DNA of 16,472 nucleotides from an uncultured Clostridia bacterium (GCA_934746185.1 CAKVEY010000016.1:1-16472); one strand, 5' to 3'; shown: positions 1 to 7,264, numbered from the stretch's first letter. A program made the numbers and translations. Notes: a model not told the origin generated them from the sequence alone.

Positions 1-128
1 GTTAAATCTACACCATCTAAATATTCTTTATCTTTAATTAACACTTTTAATGGAATAATCTCTACCCCGTACTTTTCTTTTTCTTCTTGCTTTATACTGC
101 TTCCTGAATCTACAAAAACTTTTACCAT
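1..128 (-). CDS. DegV family protein, N-terminal 42 residues (cut by window edge)
   Basis: The minus strand from 128 encodes MVKVFVDSGSSI followed by a segment with GVEIIPLKVLI and ends at the window edge at ...YLDGVDL. A short beta strand ending in D-S-x-S, then a second strand ending in IPL with a hydrophobic V/I-rich stretch, is how DegV (EDD-fold, fatty-acid binding; FakB-type) proteins begin. In Bacillota such proteins bind a fatty acid for a FakA-type kinase, but here only the family can be claimed. The ATG at 126-128 is preceded by a strong AAGGAG about 6-7 nt upstream. It is transcribed divergently from the RiPP locus. The remaining ~240 residues lie outside the window. Confidence 0.8.
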   Translation of the reverse strand, partial: MVKVFVDSGSSIKQEEKEKYGVEIIPLKVLIKDKEYLDGVDL

Positions 129-201
129 TTTTTCTCCTTTTAAATATTTGTATATTATCTACATATTCATTTAAGTTAAATTATATGCTAATTGAAAGTT
201 A

Positions 202-230
202 AGTATAACATAAATAAATTAAAATATCAA
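202..230 (-). promoter_or_regulatory. Promoter candidate for the degV-like gene
   Basis: On the minus strand TTGATA (225-230) is followed after 17 nt by TATACT (202-207). This would give a leader of about 70 nt before the ATG at 128. It is divergent from the RiPP promoter, and the two -35 boxes are about 40 bp apart. Confidence 0.5.
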
Positions 231-269
231 ATATAAATTTTGTATTATTAATCAAAAAGAAGAAAAGTG

Positions 270-299
270 TTGACTTTATGTTAGTTTTTTTGTTAAAAT
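270..299 (+). promoter_or_regulatory. Promoter of the RiPP precursor gene
   Basis: TTGACT (270-275), an 18-nt spacer and an extended -10 (TG at 291-292, then T and TAAAAT at 294-299). The expected start is near 306, which is the first base of the Shine-Dalgarno GGAGG (306-310), so the leader would be only about 13 nt. Confidence 0.6.
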
Positions 300-318
300 A
301 TTGGTGGAGGTATATAAT

Positions 319-441
319 ATGGAAATATTAATTAAAGCTCTAAATGTAAACGATGTAGCATACAATAGTTGCAGTAGCGACGAATGTGGTTCAAGTAATT
401 GTCCATTAGTTGACGATTGGGGAACTTGCTACGATGATTAA
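319..441 (+). CDS. Cys-rich RiPP precursor peptide (40 aa), ranthipeptide-like
   Basis: A 40-residue ORF with ATG at 319, GGTGGAGG at 303-310 (8-nt spacing) and TAA at 439-441. The first ~15 residues (MEILIKALNVNDVAY) look like a leader without Cys. The last ~23 residues hold C18, C23, C28 and C37 amid Ser, Asp and Glu. C18-x3-E22, C23-x3-N27 and C28-x3-D32 share one spacing, and C37 is followed by YDD at the end. In PapA/PapB-type ranthipeptides (established knowledge) a radical SAM enzyme links Cys sulfur to the side-chain carbon of an Asp or Glu four positions on; C18/E22 and C28/D32 would fit. It lies 49 nt before a SPASM radical SAM gene, its likely maturase. Sactipeptide-type alpha-carbon links or a cyclophane at Y15 or W34 are alternatives. 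I recognise no named precursor family, and no protease or exporter is adjacent. Confidence 0.8.
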   Translation: MEILIKALNVNDVAYNSCSSDECGSSNCPLVDDWGTCYDD

Positions 442-466
442 GAAATGCGTAAGCATTTCTTTTTTT
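440..466 (+). terminator. Intrinsic terminator/attenuator between precursor and maturase
   Basis: A perfect 9-bp stem (440-448 AAGAAATGC with 453-461 GCATTTCTT), loop GTAA, then an uninterrupted T run to 466. The left arm overlaps the TAA stop of the precursor. The maturase has its own Shine-Dalgarno but no evident promoter in the 24 nt that follow, so it is probably expressed by read-through at a lower level than the precursor. Confidence 0.85.
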
Positions 467-490
467 AGTTAAATAAATTAGGAGAAAATT

Positions 491-1828
491 ATGGGATACA
501 AGCAATCACAATATAACATTTTAATAAAAAGTACAAAAGATAAAAAATATTTATATAATACATATTCGGGCGCATTATGTGTTTTAACTGAAAATAATTA
601 TAAAACACTAAAAAATATTGAAAATTTAACGAATAATGATGATGAGTTAATAAACAATTTAAAAGAACAAGGATTTATTGTTGATAAAAATTTGAATGAA
701 TATAATAGAATTTTATTTTCTCAATATAGGCAAGTTTTTAATGCTAATACTCAAAGTTTAAGTTTTGTTATTGCTCCAACATTAAAATGTAATTTAAAAT
801 GCGTATATTGTTTTGAATCGCAAAGTTGTAAGGTTGATGGTTTTAGTGAGAAAACTCAAAAAGAAGTATTAGAATTTATAAAAAATAAAATTGAAAAAAA
901 TCCTAATTTAAAATTAGTAACAGTTGATTGGTTTGGTGGAGAACCTATGTTAAAATATAATGAAATAGTTAGTTTTTCTAGTAGCATAATTAATTTTTGT
1001 AAAGAAAAAAATATAACATATAGGTCTTGTATGCTTACAAACGGAATATTGCTAACAAAAGAAAAAGCAATTAGTTTAAAAGAAAAATGTAATCTATATT
1101 CTGTGCAAATACCTTTAGACGGAATGCCAGATATGTATTGCAAATTAAAAAATACAAACAAAGATGTTTTTGATAAAGTTATAAATAATATAATTGATGT
1201 TTGTGAAATTATGAGAGTTCAAGTGAGATTAAATACTAATAGGCAAAATTATGAGAGCATAAAAAATTTAACTAAATATTTATTAATAGATAAAAACTTA
1301 CATAATAAAATAAAATTATATATTGCTGAATTAAAATATTTTGATGGTTATACAGATTTTGATAAAGATAGTTGTTTAGAAAATGCCGATTTTGTTGATA
1401 CCAAATTAGATTTTTTAAATTTTGTTAAAAATAATTTAAAACTTACTGATTTTAAATTTATGTATGATAAACCTAAGAGTGTAACTTGTGGATTATGTCG
1501 AGCCGATAATTTTGTTATAGGACCAGTAGGGGAATTATATCGCTGTGAGCATCACGTAGGACACGATGAAGATATTATTGGTGATTGCGTTTATGGTAGA
1601 TACTTTACAGATTTGGATATGAATTTTATAATTCCAAAGAATAAATTGAAATGTAAAAAATGTAAGTTTTACCCAACTTGTATGTGTGGTTGTAAAAGTG
1701 GATTTTTATTAAATGGAAATAATAAAAATTTTTGCGAAAGTACAAAAAAAGGATTAATTGAATTACTTAAAATAAAAATAAAAGATTTAGAAAATAATAT
1801 TGATACAGAATATGGAAAAAGACGATAA
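491..1828 (+). CDS. Radical SAM/SPASM peptide maturase (RiPP thioether-forming type)
   Basis: 445 residues. The N-terminal ~80 residues (with LYNTYSGALCVL at about 21-32) match the leader-binding/pre-domain region common in SPASM maturases. The radical SAM cluster motif is C100-x3-C104-x2-C107, with GGEP at 149-152 for SAM binding. The C-terminal SPASM domain is complete: C333, C336-x10-G347-x4-C352, then C388-x2-C391-x5-C397-x3-C401 and a final C415, enough for two auxiliary 4Fe-4S clusters. The role is cytosolic, SAM-dependent cross-linking of the precursor at 319-441; the exact bond is inferred, not seen. The start is ATG at 491 with AGGAG at 480-484. Cys count and length fit PapB/SCIFF-type and sactionine synthases. 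An anaerobic sulfatase maturase-type role is less likely because no sulfatase is near and a peptide gene is. Confidence 0.9.
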   Translation: MGYKQSQYNILIKSTKDKKYLYNTYSGALCVLTENNYKTLKNIENLTNNDDELINNLKEQGFIVDKNLNEYNRILFSQYRQVFNANTQSLSFVIAPTLKCNLKCVYCFESQSCKVDGFSEKTQKEVLEFIKNKIEKNPNLKLVTVDWFGGEPMLKYNEIVSFSSSIINFCKEKNITYRSCMLTNGILLTKEKAISLKEKCNLYSVQIPLDGMPDMYCKLKNTNKDVFDKVINNIIDVCEIMRVQVRLNTNRQNYESIKNLTKYLLIDKNLHNKIKLYIAELKYFDGYTDFDKDSCLENADFVDTKLDFLNFVKNNLKLTDFKFMYDKPKSVTCGLCRADNFVIGPVGELYRCEHHVGHDEDIIGDCVYGRYFTDLDMNFIIPKNKLKCKKCKFYPTCMCGCKSGFLLNGNNKNFCESTKKGLIELLKIKIKDLENNIDTEYGKRR

Positions 1829-1865
1829 TATTCAAAAAAGGTTAAATTTTTAAAAACTACATAAT

Positions 1866-1900
1866 AAAAGGAGTTATACAATAATATGTAAACTCCTTTT
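1866..1900. terminator. Bidirectional terminator between the RiPP maturase and metG
   Basis: A 10-bp stem (1866-1875 AAAAGGAGTT with 1891-1900 AACTCCTTTT), an A bulge, then an inner TACA/TGTA stem around an ATAATA loop. Each side ends in at least four T residues when read outward, so it can serve both converging transcripts. Confidence 0.85.
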
Positions 1901-1933
1901 TAAATTATTTATAATAATAAAATTTTTAATAAT

Positions 1934-3580
1934 TTATTTAACTGCATTAAGCAATTCTTCATATTTATTTTGAATTTGTTCTAATGTTAATCTTTCAAAA
2001 AGTAAATCATTATTAGTTATAGTTATATCTTTACCTATTTCAACAGGTTCCCAAACAAATTTTGAATCTAAATTCAATTTTTCTTTAATTTTACTGCAAG
2101 TTTGAGGAATAAATGGAGCAAATAAATTTGCTATATTTGCCATCATATAAACGCAAGTGTAAGTTGTGTTATTAAATCCTCCAATATCCTCTGTTACTTG
2201 AACCCAAGGTTTTTGATCGTCATAATACTTATTCCCTGCACTAACATACGAAATAATGGTTTCGACTGCTTGTCTTAATTTTCCGTGTTCAATTAAAGAA
2301 CCAACTTTGTTAAAAGTTTCAGTAGTTAAATTTCTTATGTTATCATCAATTTTTCCGTTAGGAATTTTCCCTTCAAACTTTTTGTTAATATAAGATAAAT
2401 TTCTATTAATAAAATTACCTAAAACTCCCACTAAAAATTTATTATGATTTTGAACAAAATCGTCTAATGAAAAATTAATATCCTTAGTTTCAGGTCCATT
2501 TGCTAACATATAATAACGAATTGAGTCTTTTGGGAATAACTTAATTAAGTTGTTTACACTAATTAAATTACCTTTACTTTTACTCATCTTTTCATTATTC
2601 ATATTAACATATTCGCTAGAAATGATATAGTCAGGTAAATTAATATCATTATCAATAGCCATTAATAGTGCTGGGAAAATTACAGTGTGAAAAGGAATAT
2701 TGTCTTTTCCGTGAGAATAGTATGAAACGACATTGCCCTTTTTCATAAAATTTTTAAAATCTATATTTCTTTCTTCGGCAACTTTTTGACCAGCAGTTAA
2801 ATATCCTAAAACGGCTTCAATCCAAACATATATTTTTTTATCTTCAAATCCTTCAAAAGGAACATCAATTCCCCAAGGCAATTGACGAGTTACAGCTCTA
2901 TCAATTAATCCCATATCCAAAAATTTATATGTTTCGTTAGTTGCATTATAACGCCATTGTCCTTTTCTACTCTCGTTTAATTCTTTAATTCTATCTTGAA
3001 ATTTAGATAAAGAAAAATACAAATGAGTATTTGGTTTTTGAATTGTTTCGTGCTGGCAAGTACTACACTTTTTTTCTAATACTTCACTAGCATTTAGTGT
3101 AGCAGAACATTCATCGCATTGATCACCTTTGGCTTTTCCTCCACAATGTGGACAAACACCAATAATTTCACGATCTGACAAAAAAGTGTTGCAATTAGGA
3201 CAAAAATCTTGTAATTCTTGTTTTTGATAAATATAACCATTATCCATTATCTTTCTTAAATATTCTTGTACTAGTTTTGCGTGATAAGGCGTCATAGTAG
3301 AAGTATATAAGTCGTAAGAAAAATCTAAATCTTCAAAATTTTTTTGAAATTCTTCGTGATAATGTTGAGATATTAATTCTGGCGAAATTTTTTCTTTTTT
3401 TGCTTTTTCTGTTATAGGAGTGCCGTGTGAATCAGTACCTGAAACATAAATAACATTGTCGCCATTTTGTCTAAAATATCTTGCAATTGCATCACCTGGT
3501 AAAAGTGCTGCTAAATGTCCTACGTGTAAAGAATTGTTTGCATAAGGCCAAGCACCACCAATAAATATATTTTTGTTCAT
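1934..3580 (-). CDS. metG: Methionyl-tRNA synthetase
   Basis: 548 residues; class I aminoacyl-tRNA synthetase charging tRNA-Met and initiator tRNA. The HIGH motif is HVGH at 19-22 and KMSKS is at 331-335. Between them the connective peptide carries four Cys pairs (127/130, 143/146, 155/158, 172/175), which is the two-zinc-knuckle form. The protein ends after the anticodon-binding helical domain and lacks the C-terminal EMAP/tRNA-binding domain of longer (~650 aa) MetRS, so it is a compact version. The ATG at 3578-3580 has GGAGG five bases upstream. An in-frame TTG four codons earlier (3590-3592) abuts and partly overlaps that Shine-Dalgarno and is rejected. No T-box leader (no specifier stem or antiterminator TGGNACC-like element) is visible upstream. 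Confidence 0.97.
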   Translation of the reverse strand: MNKNIFIGGAWPYANNSLHVGHLAALLPGDAIARYFRQNGDNVIYVSGTDSHGTPITEKAKKEKISPELISQHYHEEFQKNFEDLDFSYDLYTSTMTPYHAKLVQEYLRKIMDNGYIYQKQELQDFCPNCNTFLSDREIIGVCPHCGGKAKGDQCDECSATLNASEVLEKKCSTCQHETIQKPNTHLYFSLSKFQDRIKELNESRKGQWRYNATNETYKFLDMGLIDRAVTRQLPWGIDVPFEGFEDKKIYVWIEAVLGYLTAGQKVAEERNIDFKNFMKKGNVVSYYSHGKDNIPFHTVIFPALLMAIDNDINLPDYIISSEYVNMNNEKMSKSKGNLISVNNLIKLFPKDSIRYYMLANGPETKDINFSLDDFVQNHNKFLVGVLGNFINRNLSYINKKFEGKIPNGKIDDNIRNLTTETFNKVGSLIEHGKLRQAVETIISYVSAGNKYYDDQKPWVQVTEDIGGFNNTTYTCVYMMANIANLFAPFIPQTCSKIKEKLNLDSKFVWEPVEIGKDITITNNDLLFERLTLEQIQNKYEELLNAVK

Positions 3581-3647
3581 TTTTACCTCCAATGTTTTGT
3601 ATTCAAATTTAATATTTAAAGACTAATATCTCATTAATTGATAAATT

Positions 3648-3674
3648 ATTATAAAAATTAATTTTTTAAATCAA
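3648..3674 (-). promoter_or_regulatory. Weak promoter candidate for metG
   Basis: TTGATT (3669-3674) and TATAAT (3648-3653) on the minus strand, but the spacer is only 15 nt. An alternative TAATAA gives a 17-nt spacer. The 144-nt gap to the upstream gene shows no clear terminator, so metG may also be reached by read-through. Confidence 0.3.
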
Positions 3675-3724
3675 ATATAAACCTTAAAATAATGTCTGTA
3701 ATTTATAATAACTTTTTTTTTGTA

Positions 3725-4378
3725 TTATGTCAAACTCTTTAATAATTTTTTGCTATAAATTTTTACTTTTTTTCTTAGATATTTTCGTTTATTAGGATTT
3801 GCTAATTTATAACCTAGATACATTTCACTTGCGTAAAAATTTGATGGATTAACATAAAGATTATCTAAAATTTTATCTATATTTGATAAATCTGTATTAA
3901 AAACATTATGTAGCATATTTAAAATTTCAAACCACGCTTTTTCTTCATAATTTTTTATATTTATTAATTTACCATAACTTTTATGGTCAGTGGTTAAAAT
4001 GTTTAATAATAAACGCTTTTTCATTTCTAACGAATTTAAAAATTCGGCACTTTTTATAATATCGTGATAAACATATCTTCCATCATTATCTTTAAAAGGT
4101 GAATTAATAAAAATATCGTCTAAATCTTTTATGGTGTATAATAATTTATTTTCAAAAGGAATTTCTTCATCAATTTTTAAGTTTTTACTCTTTTGAAAAT
4201 TTTTTGTAAATTCAATTAATCTTTCTTTTTCTTCTTTTGATAACTCTTTATCTGTTATTAAACATAAATCTAAATCGCTAGAAACTTCATTGTATATGTT
4301 AGAGCCATAAAAAATAATTTGAATATTTTTAAAATTTTCATTTAAAACTTTTATGTAAGATTTACAAAGACCATTCAT
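3725..4378 (-). CDS. MNT-type nucleotidyltransferase domain protein
   Basis: 217 residues. A nucleotidyltransferase signature appears at residues 25-38: GS, then SDLDL (D35 and D37 as metal ligands), on a strand beginning IIFYGS. A third acidic strand, L-K-I-D-E-E, follows. The second half is helical and Lys-rich. Such proteins transfer NMP to small molecules (aminoglycoside/lincosamide nucleotidyltransferases) or to proteins; the substrate here is unknown. I chose ATG at 4378, preceded by GAGGTG, inside the decarboxylase gene; the frame runs on to a GTG at 4408, which has no better site. The 17-nt overlap with the decarboxylase implies translational coupling and a shared pathway. No HEPN partner typical of MNT/HEPN toxin pairs is adjacent. 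Confidence 0.75.
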   Translation of the reverse strand: MNGLCKSYIKVLNENFKNIQIIFYGSNIYNEVSSDLDLCLITDKELSKEEKERLIEFTKNFQKSKNLKIDEEIPFENKLLYTIKDLDDIFINSPFKDNDGRYVYHDIIKSAEFLNSLEMKKRLLLNILTTDHKSYGKLINIKNYEEKAWFEILNMLHNVFNTDLSNIDKILDNLYVNPSNFYASEMYLGYKLANPNKRKYLRKKVKIYSKKLLKSLT

Positions 4379-5834
4379 TAAGCACCTCACTACCTGTTTT
4401 AATAACACAATCTAACATCTCTTTTAGTGATTTTTCGGTAATGTTTGGATTGCCTGACATATATCTTAAAGGATACAATGTTACATCTTTTTTAATAACT
4501 CCAAAGTTATCTGGTATTGAAAATTGATGCAAATGATATTCTCCGTTTTTATAAATTCTATCGTGTATTTCTTTATTAACTTTATTAAGAAAGTCAACAT
4601 TATTAGCAATATTTTTAGGAGCATACATAAATACAACAGAATTCATTTCAACGGCATTAAGTAAAACTAAATCGTGATTGTTTTGTACCATAATTTTTAA
4701 TTTTTGTGCCATTTCCATTCTGTCTTCAATCATTTTAGCGATACCGTCTAGTCCTAAGTTTTGTAAAACGAACCATAATTTTAAAGACACCCAACTTTTA
4801 GAACCAATAAATGGAGTTATTTGTCCAAAAGCATAATCTTCTTGCATAATTAAATCCGAAGTTGAAGTAATTAATTTGAATTTTTGTGGATCTTTTACTA
4901 ATAAAGCACTTAAACAATAAGGTAAATCTAGTACTTTGTGTGGGTCTGTTGAAATACTATCAAAATTTTCTATTCCTTTAATTTTTTGTTTTAATTTTTC
5001 ACTAAAAGCCAAAGAAAATCCGTGACAAGCATCGGCGTGTAACCAGATATTTTTGTCGATAGATTTAACTAGTTTAGAAACTTCTTCTAAATTATCAATC
5101 GTCATTGTTCTACTATCACCGACATAAGCAACTACGCACATTACTTTACCTTTATGAAGTAAAAGTGTTTTTTCTAATTCTTTTAAGTTATACTTAAACT
5201 CATTTGTTTCAACTTCTATAACATTATTGCCAATTCCAAGCCACATACAAGCACTTTTTATGCTGTAATGTCCAATTCCTTTTGGAATAATGGTAACAAA
5301 ATCTTCGGGGTTTGTAACACCTTTTTCCATAGTATTATTTTTGTGATTTTCTCTTGCTAGCATCATTGCAGTTGAATTACTTCCTGTTCCACCATAAGTT
5401 ATTATTCCACCTACGTCCCAAATGTTATTAATCTTGCTAGTTTTGTATCCAACAACTTTTCTAAGACAATTAATAACTGAAATTTCAAGGTAAGTTGCAA
5501 TAGGTGCGCAGAAAGTACTATTTATCATATTTTGTTGTAACATATCTGCATAAATTGAACCAGCAAGCCCAGCCATAGAGTTACCAGCATCTGGAAAACT
5601 CATAAATTTTTCATTACTAAAATTAGAACAATATGGCACTATTTCTGTATTAAAATCATCAATTAATTTTTCCATTTCAATGCCAGATTTTGAAATTTCT
5701 AACAATTCGTCTTTTTTATTTTTATCGTATATTTTTTTTAAAAATTTTTGATTTACTTTAAAGTCTATACCATTACTTACTACCTTATCTAATAATCTTT
5801 TGCATTCATCTTTATTTTCTTTTTTTACAAACAT
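4362..5834 (-). CDS. Group II PLP-dependent amino-acid decarboxylase
   Basis: 490 residues; cytosolic fold-type I PLP enzyme of the glutamate/aromatic/diaminobutyrate decarboxylase group. Visible motifs: GGTGSNSTAMMLAR (148-161, phosphate-binding turn), H189 in GHYSIKSACMWLG (ring-stacking His), HADACHG (267 onward, D268 binding the pyridine N), and TDPHK with the PLP lysine K300 followed by VLDLPYC. It should release CO2 from an amino acid to give an amine; substrate cannot be read from sequence. It is not GadB-like at the termini, and MfnA-type tyrosine/aspartate decarboxylases or diaminobutyrate decarboxylases are possible. The ATG at 5834 follows GGAGGC at close spacing; an in-frame TTG at 5846 abuts and partly overlaps that site and is rejected. 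It is first in an operon with the nucleotidyltransferase. Confidence 0.85.
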   Translation of the reverse strand: MFVKKENKDECKRLLDKVVSNGIDFKVNQKFLKKIYDKNKKDELLEISKSGIEMEKLIDDFNTEIVPYCSNFSNEKFMSFPDAGNSMAGLAGSIYADMLQQNMINSTFCAPIATYLEISVINCLRKVVGYKTSKINNIWDVGGIITYGGTGSNSTAMMLARENHKNNTMEKGVTNPEDFVTIIPKGIGHYSIKSACMWLGIGNNVIEVETNEFKYNLKELEKTLLLHKGKVMCVVAYVGDSRTMTIDNLEEVSKLVKSIDKNIWLHADACHGFSLAFSEKLKQKIKGIENFDSISTDPHKVLDLPYCLSALLVKDPQKFKLITSTSDLIMQEDYAFGQITPFIGSKSWVSLKLWFVLQNLGLDGIAKMIEDRMEMAQKLKIMVQNNHDLVLLNAVEMNSVVFMYAPKNIANNVDFLNKVNKEIHDRIYKNGEYHLHQFSIPDNFGVIKKDVTLYPLRYMSGNPNITEKSLKEMLDCVIKTGSEVLNEWSL

Positions 5835-5918
5835 TTTAGCCTCCAATTTTTATAAAATAATTTATCAAGATCTATTAGTATAGAGTGATAATTAAATTTA
5901 TTTTAGTTATAGAGAAAC

Positions 5919-5964
5919 ATAGTATAAGTAGTAGTTGTTATTTGTGGAAATACTATACAAATAA
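5919..5964 (-). promoter_or_regulatory. Possible structured leader of the decarboxylase mRNA
   Basis: Minus strand: a perfect 8-bp stem (arms 5957-5964 and 5938-5945, TTATTTGT/ACAAATAA) closes an 11-nt loop. Seven loop bases (5950-5956, ATAGTAT) are exactly complementary to a downstream ATACTAT (5919-5925), allowing an H-type pseudoknot or a switch to an alternative stem. It matches no riboswitch class I know, and AT richness makes chance pairing plausible. Confidence 0.25.
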
Positions 5965-5985
5965 ATCTTAATTAATTATTAATAT

Positions 5986-6013
5986 GTTATATTAAAATAT
6001 TGTTTTTTGTCAA
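5986..6013 (-). promoter_or_regulatory. Promoter of the decarboxylase-nucleotidyltransferase operon
   Basis: Consensus TTGACA (6008-6013), 16-nt spacer, TATAAC (5986-5991) on the minus strand. A start near 5978 gives a leader of about 145 nt, much longer than the other leaders in this window. The gap 5835-6131 otherwise holds an imperfect dyad (TAACGTTAT/ATAATGTTA, 6058-6079, 8 of 9 pairs) upstream of the -35 and no gene that I can support. Confidence 0.6.
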
Positions 6014-6099
6014 TATTTTATTCTAAAAACATAATAAAATAAATTAGTAAAATAAAGTAACGTTATTATTATAATGTTAAAAGTTACAATATAATAAAT

Positions 6100-6133
6100 A
6101 AAAAGTGAGTATTAAATTCAACACCCACTTTTT
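6100..6133 (-). terminator. Terminator of the HipA-like gene
   Basis: Arms 6100-6110 (AAAAAGTGAGT) and 6123-6133 (ACCCACTTTTT) pair over 10 of 11 positions with one A/C mismatch. A T-rich tail follows on the minus strand. The stem begins within the gene's TAA stop (6132-6134). Confidence 0.75.
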
Positions 6134-7217
6134 ATTTGTTAATAGTTAATTCTTTTTCTTTGATTGCTTTTTTATAGTAGCAATTTAATTTTATTATATT
6201 TTCTTTAATTCTTTTTATTAAGTTGTCTATTATTTGTTTTTTATACTCTTCCCCTTCATAAAAATAAACATTTTCAAAAACTTCATAATTTAATAAATTT
6301 TTCTTTAAAATATTTTGAGATTTTTTCATAAAATTTTTAAGAATATTAGGATAATAACAATTAAAATTTTTCAAATATGCAGTAAGTGCTCCCTTACTTT
6401 GTTCGCTTTCAAAGGCACATTCCATATCAAAATTTGGCGCTAATGAGTATTCTTTTGTTTTTGTGTTATACAAAATTCCTACATTATAATCATAAAAATC
6501 GTTATCTTTTATAATATATTTACGAAATAAAAATTGTTCGATTAATTTTTCTTCAATTTTTATTTTATCTTGTAAACTTAAATTGTAATCATCTAATTTG
6601 TTTACTTCTTTATAAAATATATAAGGATTAACCATTTTTGTTTTTGCTAAAATGTTTGAGATATATTCGCTATAATATAAAAAATGGTCGTTATGGTTTA
6701 TATAACCATATGAGCCAAGAGTTTCAAATAAAGTATTTTCTTGCATAAAATCGACTGATAAAATATATAACTTATTGTTATGTTCAAAACTTTTTATAAA
6801 ACTAGTTTCAACATTAAATAAATTAGAAATTTTACTGCAAAGTTCTTCGGTATAAACACCATATTTATTTTCTCTTAAATCGTATTCTTTAACCATTACA
6901 GGAATAAATTTTATAGGAACATCTTTTCCGTTATAATCGTTTTTAATAAGATTATTATAACAAGTTATGTAACTAGAATTAGTTTTTTTTACTTCGTCAA
7001 ATAACTCTTTTAAACTATTGCTATCGCATAAGCAGAAATTTTTTGGAAGTGAACCACCTAATTTATCTGCTAAACTACTATATAATTTTAAAGGATTATT
7101 TGTATTAATTTTTCCAAAATCTTTAAAAAAATTTTCATTAGTGTTTTTGAAAATAGCGTTATTGTTAGAATCTAAAACTTCATCAAAGTTTTTTAAAATT
7201 GGTTTAAATTCTTTCAT
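6132..7217 (-). CDS. HipA-like (protein-kinase-fold) protein, orphan
   Basis: 361 residues. Residues 229-268 read FLFRKYIIKDNDFYDYNVGI, a short linker, then LAPNFDMECAF. This has the layout of the HipA C-terminal kinase core: catalytic D240 with N245 five residues on (as in D-R-H-L-G-N of HipA) and the metal-binding Asp in the following APxxD motif (D264). An upstream E-x-x-C-x-x-I segment (125-131) and YILSVDF (151-157) also fit HipA's N-lobe strands. No clear Gly-rich P-loop motif is seen, so activity is uncertain. HipA proteins phosphorylate Ser on targets such as glutamyl-tRNA synthetase. No small HipB gene abuts it, but an XRE gene lies two genes upstream. Transcription should start at or next to the ATG (see promoter), with no Shine-Dalgarno. 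A non-kinase relative of the fold is possible. Confidence 0.5.
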   Translation of the reverse strand: MKEFKPILKNFDEVLDSNNNAIFKNTNENFFKDFGKINTNNPLKLYSSLADKLGGSLPKNFCLCDSNSLKELFDEVKKTNSSYITCYNNLIKNDYNGKDVPIKFIPVMVKEYDLRENKYGVYTEELCSKISNLFNVETSFIKSFEHNNKLYILSVDFMQENTLFETLGSYGYINHNDHFLYYSEYISNILAKTKMVNPYIFYKEVNKLDDYNLSLQDKIKIEEKLIEQFLFRKYIIKDNDFYDYNVGILYNTKTKEYSLAPNFDMECAFESEQSKGALTAYLKNFNCYYPNILKNFMKKSQNILKKNLLNYEVFENVYFYEGEEYKKQIIDNLIKRIKENIIKLNCYYKKAIKEKELTINK

Positions 7218-7223
7218 ACTAAA

Positions 7224-7252
7224 ATAATATCAAACAATTTATATATTGTCAA
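7224..7252 (-). promoter_or_regulatory. Near-consensus promoter giving a leaderless mRNA
   Basis: TTGACA (7247-7252), 17-nt spacer, TATTAT (7224-7229) on the minus strand. Only six bases (TTTAGT) separate the -10 from the ATG at 7215-7217, so +1 should be the A of the start codon or within a base or two. No Shine-Dalgarno fits in between. Confidence 0.75.
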
Positions 7253-7264
7253 GATGAAAATATT

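Noticed and set aside
856..1161. Antisense ORFs over the maturase and other genes (also 7018-7227, 7399-7713, 12804-13004, 15130-15345)
   Set aside because: Low-complexity Phe/Leu/Ser translations opposite well-supported genes, with no motifs; they are shadows of AT-rich coding sequence.
3581..3592. TTG start four codons upstream of metG ATG (and the same at 5846 for the decarboxylase)
   Set aside because: In both cases the TTG abuts and partly overlaps the Shine-Dalgarno GGAGG that serves the downstream ATG; the product N terminus also fits the ATG.
3581..3724. T-box or S-box riboswitch upstream of metG
   Set aside because: The leader is short (about 60 nt from the candidate promoter) and lacks the conserved T-box antiterminator sequence or an S-box core.
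4379..4408. Upstream GTG start for the nucleotidyltransferase
   Set aside because: It would lengthen the overlap with the decarboxylase and has no better Shine-Dalgarno than the ATG at 4378 with GAGGTG.
6044..6080. Shared patches with 9781-9838 (TTATAATGTTAAA and TAAAATAAAGT)
   Set aside because: Two short AT-only matches in different order in two intergenic regions; in such an AT-rich genome this is not convincing as a repeat family.
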